64,000 nucleotides of DNA from Prevotella sp. (GCA_016287755.1 JAEEWT010000002.1:1-64000), one strand, 5' to 3'; positions 1 to 8,019 are shown, numbered from the stretch's first letter. Translations and numbers: made by a program. The notes: a model not told the origin generated them from the letters alone.

Positions 1-5
1 TTTTG

Positions 6-79
6 AGCCTCTTGTCGGATTCGAACCAACGACCCCGAGATTACAAATCACGTGCTCTGGCCAACTGAGCTAAAGAGGC
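6..79 (-). tRNA. tRNA-Thr (anticodon TGT)
   Basis: A complete cloverleaf reads on the minus strand. The acceptor arms GCCTCTT and AAGAGGC pair, with a T discriminator base and no encoded CCA. The D arm is GCTC/GAGC, the T arm GTTGG/CCGAC closes a TTCGAAT loop, and the anticodon loop TTTGTAA gives TGT, which reads ACA (Thr). One U-U mismatch lies in the anticodon stem. It sits 4 nt downstream of the SRP RNA on the same strand, so the two are probably cut from one transcript. Confidence 0.95.
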
Positions 80-83
80 GGGT

Positions 84-179
84 GGGCAAGCTACCCGTAT
101 CGCGCCGCTACAACCAACTACCTTTGCTACGTTCCCGTCCTGGAGGATTCGAAGGGAGCTGGCCGTACGGGACTTACCC
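84..179 (-). ncRNA. ffs: Signal recognition particle RNA, small bacterial type
   Basis: This is the RNA scaffold of the SRP, which binds Ffh and targets nascent membrane and secreted proteins to the translocon. The minus strand shows the conserved helix 8 region: the asymmetric-loop words CCAGGAC and GTAGCAAAGG on either side of a closed GGAA tetraloop (GGGAAC). The ends GGGTAAGTCCCGTA and TACGGGTAGCTTGCCC pair, giving one long hairpin of about 96 nt, the usual size for the small type lacking an Alu domain. No protein is needed to explain this stretch; an open frame running across it is a by-product. Identification is from motif and fold only. Confidence 0.8.
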
Positions 180-275
180 ATGTTTTTTGCGGGTGCAATG
201 TCTGTGCAAACCGAACGCAGAACATTTATGTTTTGCTGAGGTGCCGCCAGACATCGCGGCGCTTTTAAGCGGCTG

Positions 276-304
276 CAAAGGTAATACAATAATATTAGAA
301 CAAA
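276..304 (-). promoter_or_regulatory. Promoter for SRP RNA / tRNA-Thr
   Basis: On the minus strand TACCTTTG at 276-283 matches the Bacteroidetes -7 box TAnnTTTG. TTTG at 301-304 could be the -33 element, with a 17-nt spacer, slightly short of the usual 19-21. The start would fall about 90 nt before the mature SRP RNA, implying a processed leader. Positions 305-383 hold no gene that I can see. Confidence 0.5.
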
Positions 305-383
305 GAAGGAAAGGGGAAAGAATTAAAATATATTAACGATATATCATTCCAATTCTTTCCCCTCGCATGATTATTTCAGCACA

Positions 384-2642
384 TCATTTCAAGATGGCTT
401 TTCTACCATTGTGAATGTAGATTCCTTTCTTGGTAGGTTTGCCGCTGAGTCTCTGACCATCCAGCGAGAACCAGTTGTCACTTTGATTTGAACTTTGAAC
501 TTTATCTCCGAGCAAGGCCTCACCAGTGGTGACACCGATGCTTTCACCATTCAATGTGGTAAACTGAGCTATGGGCGACCAATCAGTTGTTTCCGAACCC
601 TTCACGCCTTGTATCTGGTATTCGTAGGTGGTTAACGGAGGAAGGCCCATAATTACAATGCTATTTTCCTGGGCAGTACGTGATAACCAATTTCCGGCAG
701 AAATGCTTTTACCATAGATGCCGAAGTCGTCAAGTAAGAGGAAATTTTTATCATAGTCCTTATTCCTCAGGGCAATGTATCCCTTTTGTCCATGGAAACT
801 ACTCAGATCAACGGTCACCTCCTGCCATACTTTAGAAGCATCGCCTGGCTCATAAAACAACGTAAAGGCACTGATATCGCTGGTAGTAGTAGATACGTAC
901 ACGTCGTAGTGCTCATGAAAAGTACCATCGTCAAACACCCAGAACTTCAGTGTTCCATCTAAAGTCACTTCCTGTGTAATCAGCCAGTTGTCAACATCGA
1001 ATTTTAAGTAATGATAACTTCTGGTTACGGCTGTATGAGAACCGCTGTGAGCTTCATAAGTGTTTCCCCATATACTCCGCGGGTCAACCTGATGCCAGTC
1101 TGTATCATCTTCACCTCCGCCATTGCGGATAGTCGTCCATTGACTCATATCGTTTTCAAAGTCGTCGAAGAATAACTTTTTCTCTTGTGCCGCCCTCCTG
1201 TAACGGATATTATACTCCGTACTGTAACCCGTCCAGCTGATGGTAGCTTCGTTCGCTTCAGACTCAGCTGTCATATCAAACGGCACGGGGTTGTCAGAAA
1301 GAGTTACAAACGACTTCGTCACCCAATTACTGTCGCCATCGTCTGTTTTCACTCTGACAACATACGGTGTGTTCGCACTTAGGTTCATCATCTTGTAAGG
1401 AGATGTGGGATTGGGAACATCATTCCATGAATAAGATTCCATATCCTCTCCTATTAAGGCGCGAACCATAAAGACAACATTTGAGTAACTGCTGTCGTAT
1501 TGTGACAAATCCATCCAGTCACCGCCAAAGGATATCCATCTACCATTGGGATCCCCATCGTTGTTTTCACTGGCTGCTGCCGGAGATGTATCTCCGTCAT
1601 CTGTATCAATGATTACCCACACGTTTTTGGTTTCATCCAATGGCACGTAGAAGGGGAAAGTCACGAATTCCTGAGCACCCGTCAACGTGATTTTCTTTGA
1701 TTTGAGGGGTTTGCCAGAGGGTCCTTTTTCACCAGCATTGTAGATGGAAATTGTTCCCGCCATTTCAGAACAGTCGTATATGGAAACCTCTTTCAACATC
1801 CCGCTTCCAAAGCTACCAGCAGGAAACATCACGCCCCATGAGAAAGTATCGTTTTCATATCCAATCCGAGATAGGGATTCCTCATCAACGTCCTCTTTAT
1901 CATAATGCAGCCATTCGCCGTATCCCTCAGGACGTTGGATATATTGCAGATCAACGATGGGTTCTTCAGATGTCCAACTGACCGTGGCAGAATAGGGTGT
2001 AATCTCACTGATGGTCATTTGGGGAGTAAAGACGCTAAATGGTTTGATTCCGATCTTGATGTTATTGCGATATCTATATGTGCATTTGGATCCACTATAT
2101 GAACCAAGATCATCTAGTTCCAGGTCACTGTCACTATGGTAAGAAAGAGAGGTGTAGTCTGAAGTATTGGAACAGTTGAACGTATAACTGCTCCCTGGAT
2201 AGTCACACTCTGAGTCATAGCAGCAGACCATCAAGTTCTGAATGCCACTATAAGTAAACGGCGAAGAAAGTTCGATGGTCACCCATCCCGGCTCAGAGAC
2301 CTCGATGTATCCTTCAAATACAAGGTCTGCTTCTTCATCAATAGGAACAAAGTCACTAGAACCTGAAAATGAGCTCTTATCCACCTCTTTGAGATACACC
2401 TTTATATTATACATGTCGAGCTTTTGAGTATAGGCATAGTAGAATGAAATGGAAGTTATTTCTCCACCTGTGCCAATCTCATCAGCAGTATAGATCTGCT
2501 GTGTCAGAGAATAATTGTATAACATGTGAAAAGGCAATGTGCTTTTTGTATTAGTTTCTTTGCCAATAATTACATTCCTTGCACTTAGTGTTCCCATGCA
2601 TGCTATCAAGAGCATGGATAATAGTAAAAATCTTTTTTTCAT
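384..2642 (-). CDS. Secreted Fn3 / choice-of-anchor J domain protein
   Basis: A 752-residue secreted protein of no known enzymatic role. A Sec signal peptide (MKKRFLLLSMLLIACMGTLSA) leads into a beta-rich region. Fibronectin type III-like stretches lie near residues 205-240 and 455-485. A choice-of-anchor J/MAM-like module starts near 490 (FFDDFEN...W) and carries a typical lectin-like jelly-roll pattern. The C-terminus (DGQRLSGKPTKKGIYI, then basic residues) resembles the short Prevotella tails taken to be type IX secretion sorting signals; that is inference. A short linker near the C-terminus (KVQSS) is encoded by a 7-bp word repeat at 479-507. The start at 2642 is supported by a good promoter 35 nt upstream. 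Likely a surface adhesin or a glycan- or protein-binding protein. Confidence 0.7.
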   Translation of the reverse strand: MKKRFLLLSMLLIACMGTLSARNVIIGKETNTKSTLPFHMLYNYSLTQQIYTADEIGTGGEITSISFYYAYTQKLDMYNIKVYLKEVDKSSFSGSSDFVPIDEEADLVFEGYIEVSEPGWVTIELSSPFTYSGIQNLMVCCYDSECDYPGSSYTFNCSNTSDYTSLSYHSDSDLELDDLGSYSGSKCTYRYRNNIKIGIKPFSVFTPQMTISEITPYSATVSWTSEEPIVDLQYIQRPEGYGEWLHYDKEDVDEESLSRIGYENDTFSWGVMFPAGSFGSGMLKEVSIYDCSEMAGTISIYNAGEKGPSGKPLKSKKITLTGAQEFVTFPFYVPLDETKNVWVIIDTDDGDTSPAAASENNDGDPNGRWISFGGDWMDLSQYDSSYSNVVFMVRALIGEDMESYSWNDVPNPTSPYKMMNLSANTPYVVRVKTDDGDSNWVTKSFVTLSDNPVPFDMTAESEANEATISWTGYSTEYNIRYRRAAQEKKLFFDDFENDMSQWTTIRNGGGEDDTDWHQVDPRSIWGNTYEAHSGSHTAVTRSYHYLKFDVDNWLITQEVTLDGTLKFWVFDDGTFHEHYDVYVSTTTSDISAFTLFYEPGDASKVWQEVTVDLSSFHGQKGYIALRNKDYDKNFLLLDDFGIYGKSISAGNWLSRTAQENSIVIMGLPPLTTYEYQIQGVKGSETTDWSPIAQFTTLNGESIGVTTGEALLGDKVQSSNQSDNWFSLDGQRLSGKPTKKGIYIHNGRKAILK
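479..507. repeat. 7-bp word repeat inside coding sequence
   Basis: About four near-copies of a 7-bp word (actttga / tttgaac / tttgaac / tttatct) in tandem. It encodes the linker before the C-terminal tail of the secreted Fn3 protein. The same word family recurs at 25827-25861 and 26249-26290. Confidence 0.6.
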
Positions 2643-2676
2643 GCGGGTTGAAATCTCATTTTAACAATAATGGCTG

Positions 2677-2707
2677 CAAAGTTACGAAAAATCGAGAGCA
2701 GAACAAA
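2677..2707 (-). promoter_or_regulatory. Promoter of the secreted Fn3 protein
   Basis: Minus-strand TAACTTTG (2677-2684) is an exact TAnnTTTG -7 box. TTTG at 2704-2707 is the -33 element, with a 19-nt spacer. The ATG at 2642 follows about 35 nt downstream. Confidence 0.7.
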
Positions 2708-2749
2708 ATAAATTCATTAATTTTTTATGCCGAGATGGAGTAACTTATC

Positions 2750-2820
2750 TAAAGATACGAAAAATCTGATTAAGCGAGAAGGAAACAAATGGATTTGTTT
2801 GCTAGAGCGTGAAGATTTTA
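2750..2820. repeat. Degenerate palindromic promoter cassette
   Basis: An imperfect palindrome centred on GG at 2791-2792 (AAACAAAT GG ATTTGTTT). Its outer arms match over GATTAAGCGAGAAGG and its mirror. In minus orientation it ends in TATCTTTA, a one-base decay of the -7 box, at a spacing (28 nt) too long for normal use. It belongs to the same family as the cassettes near 3.3, 16.4, 43.0 and 49.4 kb. Confidence 0.5.
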
Positions 2821-2861
2821 TGCAAAAAGCGAGCAAAATGCCAAATTTATACATCCTTTTT

Positions 2862-3062
2862 GTCCCTTTGTCCCAACGTCCCAACGTCCCAACGTCCCAT
2901 TAAGGTGGTTTTAATATGGTGAAAGGACAATGGGCTAATAAATAATAAGTATATTATAATTATATTATATATATAATATATATATTATATATAAATATAA
3001 ACATTCTAGTCTGCATGTCGGAAGGTGCTTAATGGGACGTTGGGACAATGGGACATTGGGAC
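2862..3062. repeat. Inverted arrays of an 8-bp word around an AT tract
   Basis: Five tandem 8-bp units (gtcccttt, gtcccaac three times, gtcccatt) occupy 2862-2901. Four units in reverse complement (aatgggac, gttgggac, aatgggac, attgggac) occupy 3031-3062. Between them lies a nearly pure AT tract (2936-3000). The two arrays could pair as a long hairpin of about 35 bp. No gene is seen here. Confidence 0.8.
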
Positions 3063-3072
3063 GTTTTGCAAA

Positions 3073-3135
3073 TCAACTACGGCACTTCCTCATGCAAACT
3101 ATGGCACTTTCCGACACAAACTATGGCACTTTATA
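3073..3135. repeat. Three spaced copies of aaactatggcactt
   Basis: Three copies of a word close to aactatggcactt occur about 21-22 bp apart (3073, 3096 and 3118 areas). A reverse-complement relative (gtcggaaggtgct) lies at 3018-3030, and the core tgccatagttt reappears inverted at 47367-47377. Positions 3136-3210 show nothing else. Confidence 0.55.
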
Positions 3136-3209
3136 TAATTTAACAAAAAGGACGCCCAGAAACGTAATAGTATTACACAAAACGTTTGGTAGTCTCGTGA
3201 TTATTTAGT

Positions 3210-3275
3210 ACCTTTGGCTTCGCCGATATTGCTCACGCTCGGCAATCGATGCAAGTATCATTGCTCTCACTTAAA
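3210..3275. repeat. Partial palindromic cassette upstream of the DUF4199 promoter
   Basis: It contains TACCTTTGGCTTCGCCGA followed by GCTCGGCAATCGATG and its near-mirror CATTGCTCTCAC. These words are shared with the cassette at 16363-16441. It looks like an older, shortened tandem copy of the cassette immediately downstream. Confidence 0.45.
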
Positions 3276-3290
3276 CGCAACATTGGCTTC

Positions 3291-3368
3291 GCCGAAAGTA
3301 CTTCCGCTCGACAAAACAAAGAAAAACGAGTTTTCCTTTGGTTTTGTGCTCGCTTATTCGTACCTTTG
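3291..3368 (+). promoter_or_regulatory. Palindromic promoter cassette driving DUF4199-GT2 operon
   Basis: The right half carries a -33 TTTG (3337-3340), a 20-nt spacer ending CTCGCTTATTCG, and the -7 box TACCTTTG (3361-3368). The left half (3291-3327) is an imperfect reverse complement of the right half, meeting it at a 2-nt hub (3328-3329). The inner arms (acaaaacaaagaaaaac and gttttcctttggttttgt) form a stem of about 16 bp. The left arm contains a decayed, outward-facing -7 box (TACTTTCG). Confidence 0.75.
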
Positions 3369-3376
3369 CACTCATT

Positions 3377-3931
3377 ATGACATCACATCAGGACATAGAA
3401 CAAATGCAGGCGTTTGCCCGAATCGACGGATTATGGCTCGCCATATTCTGGATAGCCAGCTTCGCCTGTTTCGTGGGAAGCTTCACTTATCCGGCGCTGG
3501 CCACCTCGGTACTGTTGATCGGAGCGGTATCACTGGTGTTCGCCGCTCTGCGAGTACGCCGTTATAGGGATGATGTGCGCGAAGGAGAACTGTCGTTCCG
3601 GCGGGGATTCCTCTATAGCATGCTTATCTATCTGCATGCAGCCCTGCTGTTTGCAATGGCGCAATACGTGTATTTCCGTTTTCTCGACAACGGATTCATC
3701 GCCAACTATCGTGATTTGGTAAGCACAGACGACTTCAAGCAGATGGCACAAGGGTTCGGACTGTCGGAAGTTGACTGGAAGGTGGTGATGGAGAACCTGG
3801 CAAGTCTGCGCCCCATCGACCTGGCCCTTCAGTTCTTCACCACGAACGTGTTCATGGGTTTCTTCATCAGTGTGCCCGTTGCACTGATCATGATGCGAAG
3901 TCCCAAAAATAACAGAAAAACAAAATCCTAA
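3377..3931 (+). CDS. DUF4199 membrane protein
   Basis: A 184-residue inner-membrane protein of the Bacteroidetes family DUF4199, of unknown function. Hydrophobic helices lie near residues 17-35, 40-57, 74-97 and 148-170, with a loop between the third and fourth. The ATG at 3377 is chosen because an upstream in-frame start lies before the -7 box and so could not be on the transcript. The chosen ATG is only 8 nt past the -7 box, so the leader is almost nil. The stop overlaps the next ATG by one base (TAATG). DUF4199 genes typically sit beside a GT2 glycosyltransferase, as here, which suggests a shared envelope role. Confidence 0.75.
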   Translation: MTSHQDIEQMQAFARIDGLWLAIFWIASFACFVGSFTYPALATSVLLIGAVSLVFAALRVRRYRDDVREGELSFRRGFLYSMLIYLHAALLFAMAQYVYFRFLDNGFIANYRDLVSTDDFKQMAQGFGLSEVDWKVVMENLASLRPIDLALQFFTTNVFMGFFISVPVALIMMRSPKNNRKTKS

Positions 3932-4896
3932 TGATCATGGATATATCAGTAGTCATACCTTTATACAATGAAGACGAGTCTATCCCCGAACTGTATTCGT
4001 GGATAGAACGCGTGATGAAAGAGAACGGCTATTCGTTCGAGGTGATCTTCGTGAACGACGGTTCCACCGACAACTCCTGGACAGTGATCGATAACCTGAG
4101 TGAGGAGCATACGAACGTGAAAGGCATCAAGTTCCGCAGGAACTACGGAAAGAGTCCGGCCCTGTATTGCGGCTTCAAGGCTGCCGAGGGCGATGTGGTG
4201 ATTACGATGGATGCCGACTTGCAGGACTCGCCCGATGAGATTCCCGAACTGTACGACATGATCATGAACGGTGGCTATGACCTCGTTTCGGGTTATAAGC
4301 AAAAACGCTACGACCCGCTTTCAAAGACCATTCCCACCAAGCTGTTCAATGCCACTGCAAGGAAGGTGAGCGGGATTAAGAACCTGCACGACTTCAACTG
4401 CGGACTGAAGGCTTACCGCAAGGACGTGGTAAAGAATATCGAGGTGTATGGCGAGATGCACCGCTTTATCCCCTATCTGGCCAAGAATGCGGGATTCGAC
4501 AAGATTGGCGAGAAGGTGGTACACCATCAGGCAAGGAAATACGGGAAGTCGAAGTTCATGGGCCTGAACCGCTTTGTGAACGGCTACCTCGACTTGCTGA
4601 CCCTGTGGTTCCTGAGTACCTTCGGTAGAAAACCGATGCATGTGTTCGGTTTCCTGGGCACCATTATGTTCTTCATCGGTTTCCTCGCTGCAGCGTGGAT
4701 AGGTATCGACAAGCTGTGGGCATTAGCGCATCACATTCCTCAACGACTGGTAACCGACTCACCCTATTTCTATATCTCGCTCACCATGATGATCATAGGT
4801 ACACAGTTGTTCCTCGCCGGGTTCGTAGGCGACCTGATCAGTCGGAACTCCCAAGGAAGGAACGACTACCAGATTGAGAAAACGGTGAACTTGTAA
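3931..4896 (+). CDS. GT2 glycosyltransferase, polyprenyl-phosphate type (DPM1/GtrB/ArnC-like)
   Basis: A 321-residue membrane glycosyltransferase expected to move a sugar from a nucleotide donor onto a polyprenyl phosphate at the cytoplasmic face. The GT-A fold is visible: VVIPLYNE at the start, VNDGSTDNS near residue 41, and the metal-binding DADLQD near 94, characteristic of the dolichol-phosphate mannosyltransferase group. Two C-terminal membrane helices (about 236-260 and 280-303) match the GtrB/ArnC arrangement. Length is normal. It overlaps DUF4199 by one base and is co-transcribed with it. A second Met two codons in is an alternative start. The sugar and acceptor cannot be read from sequence. 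Confidence 0.88.
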   Translation: MIMDISVVIPLYNEDESIPELYSWIERVMKENGYSFEVIFVNDGSTDNSWTVIDNLSEEHTNVKGIKFRRNYGKSPALYCGFKAAEGDVVITMDADLQDSPDEIPELYDMIMNGGYDLVSGYKQKRYDPLSKTIPTKLFNATARKVSGIKNLHDFNCGLKAYRKDVVKNIEVYGEMHRFIPYLAKNAGFDKIGEKVVHHQARKYGKSKFMGLNRFVNGYLDLLTLWFLSTFGRKPMHVFGFLGTIMFFIGFLAAAWIGIDKLWALAHHIPQRLVTDSPYFYISLTMMIIGTQLFLAGFVGDLISRNSQGRNDYQIEKTVNL

Positions 4897-4910
4897 GCCT
4901 TTGGCTTTGA

Positions 4911-5047
4911 GGAGTGTGGAGTGAGAAATGTGGAGTGAGAAATGATTTCAAGAAATGGAATAATCAATGAGAATAAAGACCATATCATATATTAAAGAGA
5001 AGGTGGTAGGAAACATATCTCCCTCCACACTCCTCCCTCCACACTCC
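4911..5047. repeat. Inverted repeat words at the GT2 / DUF6452 junction
   Basis: ggagtgtggag at 4911-4921, followed by near copies to 4943, is matched by its reverse complement ctccacactcc at 5023-5033 and 5037-5047. The right copies lie inside the start of the next gene and encode part of its N-terminal segment. The rest of the short gap holds nothing else. Confidence 0.65.
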
Positions 5048-5593
5048 ACGAAATTTCTTTTGGGGGGTATTTGCCTCCTCCTATTCCTCTCCTGCTCCTC
5101 CATCGACTGTCCGATGAACACTACTGTTTCCACAAAGTACGGACTGTACAAGAGTGACGGGACGGCAGATACACTGAAGGATACGCTGACGGTGATTACC
5201 CTACAGCGGATAGCTGGACATGACCCTGTGCTGCTGAACCGATCGGTTAACACCACAACAATGGATATTCCCATCAGCTACCAAAGCGACGAGGATGTGC
5301 TCTATTTCGTACGCTCATTCCCCTACCTGTATGAGACAACAGTCATCAACGAGGAAGGAATAGAGGTGGATACGATCCTGAAATTGGCCGCCTATGTCAC
5401 CGATACCGTTACTGTTGTGAAGACCAACAAAAAGCATTTCGAGTCAATCGACTGCACCCCCTCGTTCTTCCATACCATCCGTAACGTTACATATACCCGA
5501 AACGCTATCGACTCCATTGTGATCAATAACCCAGAAGTGAACTATGATCCGTTTAAAGAACATTTCCGCGTGTATTTTAAGTCTCGTGATTAG
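4967..5593 (+). CDS. Probable lipoprotein, DUF6452-like
   Basis: A 208-residue protein with a lipobox (LLLFLSCSS), so probably anchored by a lipidated cysteine near residue 43. It resembles the Bacteroidales family DUF6452, whose members have the CSSIDCPMN motif directly after the lipobox; function unknown. The N-region before the hydrophobic core is unusually long, about 28 residues. Part of it is encoded by the ctccacactcc repeat, so the native start may have been displaced or extended by repeat insertion. The 3' end overlaps the next gene by 50 nt in another frame, and the two families (DUF6452, DUF6048) usually sit together. Confidence 0.65.
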   Translation: MRIKTISYIKEKVVGNISPSTLLPPHSTKFLLGGICLLLFLSCSSIDCPMNTTVSTKYGLYKSDGTADTLKDTLTVITLQRIAGHDPVLLNRSVNTTTMDIPISYQSDEDVLYFVRSFPYLYETTVINEEGIEVDTILKLAAYVTDTVTVVKTNKKHFESIDCTPSFFHTIRNVTYTRNAIDSIVINNPEVNYDPFKEHFRVYFKSRD

Positions 5594-6239
5594 TCTGCTG
5601 ATCATCGGGACCACCACCGCATCGGCCCAATACCGAAAAAAGAAGCCGCAGATCATTGTACCTGATACGGTACCGCTGTTCAATGGTTTCCAGGTGTCGG
5701 CCGACCTGCTGGGAGCGGCTATGATGCATCTGGGCAGCTACGGACAATATGAAGGGGCGCTGCGACTGAATCTGCGCGACCGCTACTTCCCCATCGTGGA
5801 GCTGGGATATGGAAAGGCCGACCATACTGACGACGGTACGCAGTTGAACTACAAGACCAAGGCACCCTATGGACGCATCGGAGTGGATCTGAACCTGATG
5901 AAGGATAAGCACGATGCCTACCGTTTGCTGGCTGGTGTACGCTATGGATTTACCTCGTTCAAATACGATGTGTTTCATCCTTCCGTGGAAGATCCCGTCT
6001 GGGGCGACCTTGTGGAGTTCCGTGCCGAAGGGGTGCAGGCCAAGTATCACTGGATGGAGGTGGTATTCGGCGTAGATGCAACCATCTGGGGACCACTTCA
6101 TCTGGGATGGAGCGTACGATACCGTAACCGGTTATCACACGACGCGGGGGAACTCGATAATGTATGGTACGTACCTGGCTATGGAAAATCGGGGAAATCG
6201 GTTCTTGGTGGAACCTTCAATGTGATTATCGATATCTAA
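5544..6239 (+). CDS. DUF6048-like secreted/outer-membrane protein
   Basis: A 231-residue protein with a Sec signal peptide (core ILSLVISLLIIGTTTASA, cut before QYRKKK). The remainder is rich in alternating hydrophobic residues with repeated aromatic girdle residues and ends in a hydrophobic strand (FNVIIDI), consistent with an outer-membrane beta-barrel. It resembles DUF6048, function unknown. Its start lies 50 nt inside the preceding lipoprotein gene, an unusually long overlap that implies translational coupling. ApbE follows after 6 nt. Confidence 0.65.
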   Translation: MIRLKNISACILSLVISLLIIGTTTASAQYRKKKPQIIVPDTVPLFNGFQVSADLLGAAMMHLGSYGQYEGALRLNLRDRYFPIVELGYGKADHTDDGTQLNYKTKAPYGRIGVDLNLMKDKHDAYRLLAGVRYGFTSFKYDVFHPSVEDPVWGDLVEFRAEGVQAKYHWMEVVFGVDATIWGPLHLGWSVRYRNRLSHDAGELDNVWYVPGYGKSGKSVLGGTFNVIIDI

Positions 6240-6245
6240 CATAAC

Positions 6246-7268
6246 ATGAGCAAAAAAAACCTATTACGACTAGCCTTTCTGCTGTTCTTGATTATCGGTA
6301 CGATACTGATTATCCGACAGCAGCACGAAATGCCCTATCAGCATAATTCCGGATTGGTATTCGGTACGGTGTATAACATTACTTATCAGCACGACCGCGA
6401 CCTGCAGAAAGAGATCGAGGCAGAGCTGATGAAAGTTGACAACTCCCTTTCACCCTTTAACGAACAATCGGTTATCACCAAGGTGAACCGCAATGAACCC
6501 GTTGAGCTCAACAAAATGTTTCTCGATGTGTTCACACTGGCAGAGAAGATCTCACAGGAAACCGACGGTGCCTTCGATGTTACTGTGGCTCCGCTGGTGA
6601 ATGCTTGGGGTTTCGGTTTCAAACAAGGAATATCGCCTACTGAGCAAACCATCGACAGTCTGCGCCAGGTAGTGGGATTCCAGAAGGTATCTCTTACTGC
6701 CGATTCAAAGACGGTAAAGAAGCAGGATCCGAGAATCATGCTCGACTGCTCGGCCATCGCCAAGGGTTATGGCTGCGACGTGGTGGCTGAACTGCTCAAG
6801 AACAACGGCATCCAGAACTTCATGGTAGAGATTGGGGGCGAGGTAGTGACCAAGGGCGTCAGCGACAAAAGGGTACCTTGGCGCATTGGGGTGACCAAGC
6901 CCACCGATGATACCATCAGTGTGAATAATGAGCTGCAGACCATTCTGAATGTCACGAACAAAGCCATGGCCACAAGCGGTAACTACCGTAATTTCTATTA
7001 CAAGGGCGGAAAGAAATATGCCCACACCATTGACCCCAAAACAGGCTATCCTGTGCAGCACAACATACTCTCTGCCACGGTGTTGGCCGACAACTGTGCC
7101 ACGGCTGATGCCTATGCCACCTCGTTCATGGTACTGGGCATGGAGGGCACTCGTCGCATCCTCGACAAACATCCTGAACTGATGGCCTACCTGATCTATA
7201 CAGACGACAAGGGCGACTATTCTGTGTGGTATTCGCCGAGTATGGAAGACAAGATAGTTGACAATTGA
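6246..7268 (+). CDS. apbE: FAD:protein FMN transferase
   Basis: A 340-residue enzyme that covalently attaches FMN from FAD to Thr/Ser of target flavoproteins such as NqrB/NqrC and RnfG subunits. Family signatures seen: FGTVYNITY near the N-terminus, DVTVAPLVNAWGFG near 112, the LDCSAIAKGYG Mg/FAD-binding segment near 165, EIGGEV, and HTIDPKTGYPV near 258, followed by the ATADAYAT-like segment. A single N-terminal hydrophobic helix (residues 8-24) without a lipobox cysteine suggests a membrane-anchored periplasmic enzyme. Length is normal. Its stop lies in the 7-bp word repeat that fills the gap to the Crp gene. Confidence 0.95.
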   Translation: MSKKNLLRLAFLLFLIIGTILIIRQQHEMPYQHNSGLVFGTVYNITYQHDRDLQKEIEAELMKVDNSLSPFNEQSVITKVNRNEPVELNKMFLDVFTLAEKISQETDGAFDVTVAPLVNAWGFGFKQGISPTEQTIDSLRQVVGFQKVSLTADSKTVKKQDPRIMLDCSAIAKGYGCDVVAELLKNNGIQNFMVEIGGEVVTKGVSDKRVPWRIGVTKPTDDTISVNNELQTILNVTNKAMATSGNYRNFYYKGGKKYAHTIDPKTGYPVQHNILSATVLADNCATADAYATSFMVLGMEGTRRILDKHPELMAYLIYTDDKGDYSVWYSPSMEDKIVDN

Positions 7269-7304
7269 GAGTTGAGAGTTGACAGTTGATAGTTGACAGT
7301 TGGG
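7256..7304. repeat. 7-bp word repeat at the apbE / Crp junction
   Basis: Seven tandem near-copies of a 7-bp word (agttgac, agttgat, agttgag types). It includes the last apbE codons and stop and runs up to the Crp ATG. Confidence 0.8.
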
Positions 7305-7970
7305 ATGCAGATATTTGAGAAACTATTGATGTTGCCGCTGTTTCAGGGCATGAGCAACAACGACCTGAACGAAGTTGTGGCACGAACGAAGTTTGGCTTC
7401 CACCGGGTGTCGAAAGGAAAGAAGGTGGTGAGCGAGGGCGATCCGTGCCAGAACCTTCTCTTCTTGTTGGAAGGCAGTCTGCAGGTAACCAGTAGGGCGG
7501 ATGACAATAGTTACTCGATGGTGGAAGAGCTGGCAGCACCTGACGTGATTCAGCCCGAGAGAATCTTCGGACTGACCCAGCGATACAGCAAGACCTTCGT
7601 CGCACTCACGGAATGCCGACTGGTGAGCGTCAGTAAGGCAGAGATGCTACGACTGTCGGAGGAGCACATGATCTTCCAGCTGAACCTGCTCAACATCATC
7701 AGTACGCAGAGTCAGCGCATCACCCATCAGCCCTGGCGAGTCCATCCCCAAGGAATCAGGAACAAGATCATCCGCTTCGTAGAAACGCATAGCATGCGGC
7801 CCGCTGGAGAGAAAACACTTTACATCAAGATGGAGACGTTGGCCACCCTCATTGCGGAAAGTCGACTGAATGTCTCCAGGGAACTCAATGCCATGCAACA
7901 CGAAGGACTTATCAGTATTACACGCGGCATCATTCGCGTTCCGGCATTGGAAAAGTTGCTTTCTCTGTAA
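7305..7970 (+). CDS. Crp/Fnr-family transcription regulator
   Basis: A 221-residue regulator with an N-terminal cyclic-nucleotide-binding-like beta barrel (about residues 10-120; GDPCQNLLFLLEGSL is the typical turn) and a C-terminal winged helix (about 150-220). The recognition region is LATLIAESRLNVSRELNAM. No FNR-type cysteine cluster is seen, so an iron-sulfur sensor is unlikely, and the effector is unknown. The ATG at 7305 is preferred over an in-frame TTG four codons earlier that lies in the repeat. It is at the end of the ApbE run and has no clear promoter of its own. Confidence 0.85.
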   Translation: MQIFEKLLMLPLFQGMSNNDLNEVVARTKFGFHRVSKGKKVVSEGDPCQNLLFLLEGSLQVTSRADDNSYSMVEELAAPDVIQPERIFGLTQRYSKTFVALTECRLVSVSKAEMLRLSEEHMIFQLNLLNIISTQSQRITHQPWRVHPQGIRNKIIRFVETHSMRPAGEKTLYIKMETLATLIAESRLNVSRELNAMQHEGLISITRGIIRVPALEKLLSL

Positions 7971-8019
7971 TTTTAGTTAAAAATCCTGCTATTATAAATA
8001 GGTATTTAATAATTTGGTG

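Noticed and set aside
41..289. Open frame of 82 codons on the minus strand
   Set aside because: It runs across the SRP RNA and into the tRNA; the RNA structures explain the sequence and the frame has no protein-like pattern.
2862..3135. Possible CRISPR array
   Set aside because: Units are 8 bp with no spacers, and the 21-22 bp words nearby are imperfect; no cas genes are present.
4897..4915. Terminator after the GT2 gene (aagcctttggctt)
   Set aside because: The stem is only 5 bp and no T run follows; transcription likely continues into the next genes.
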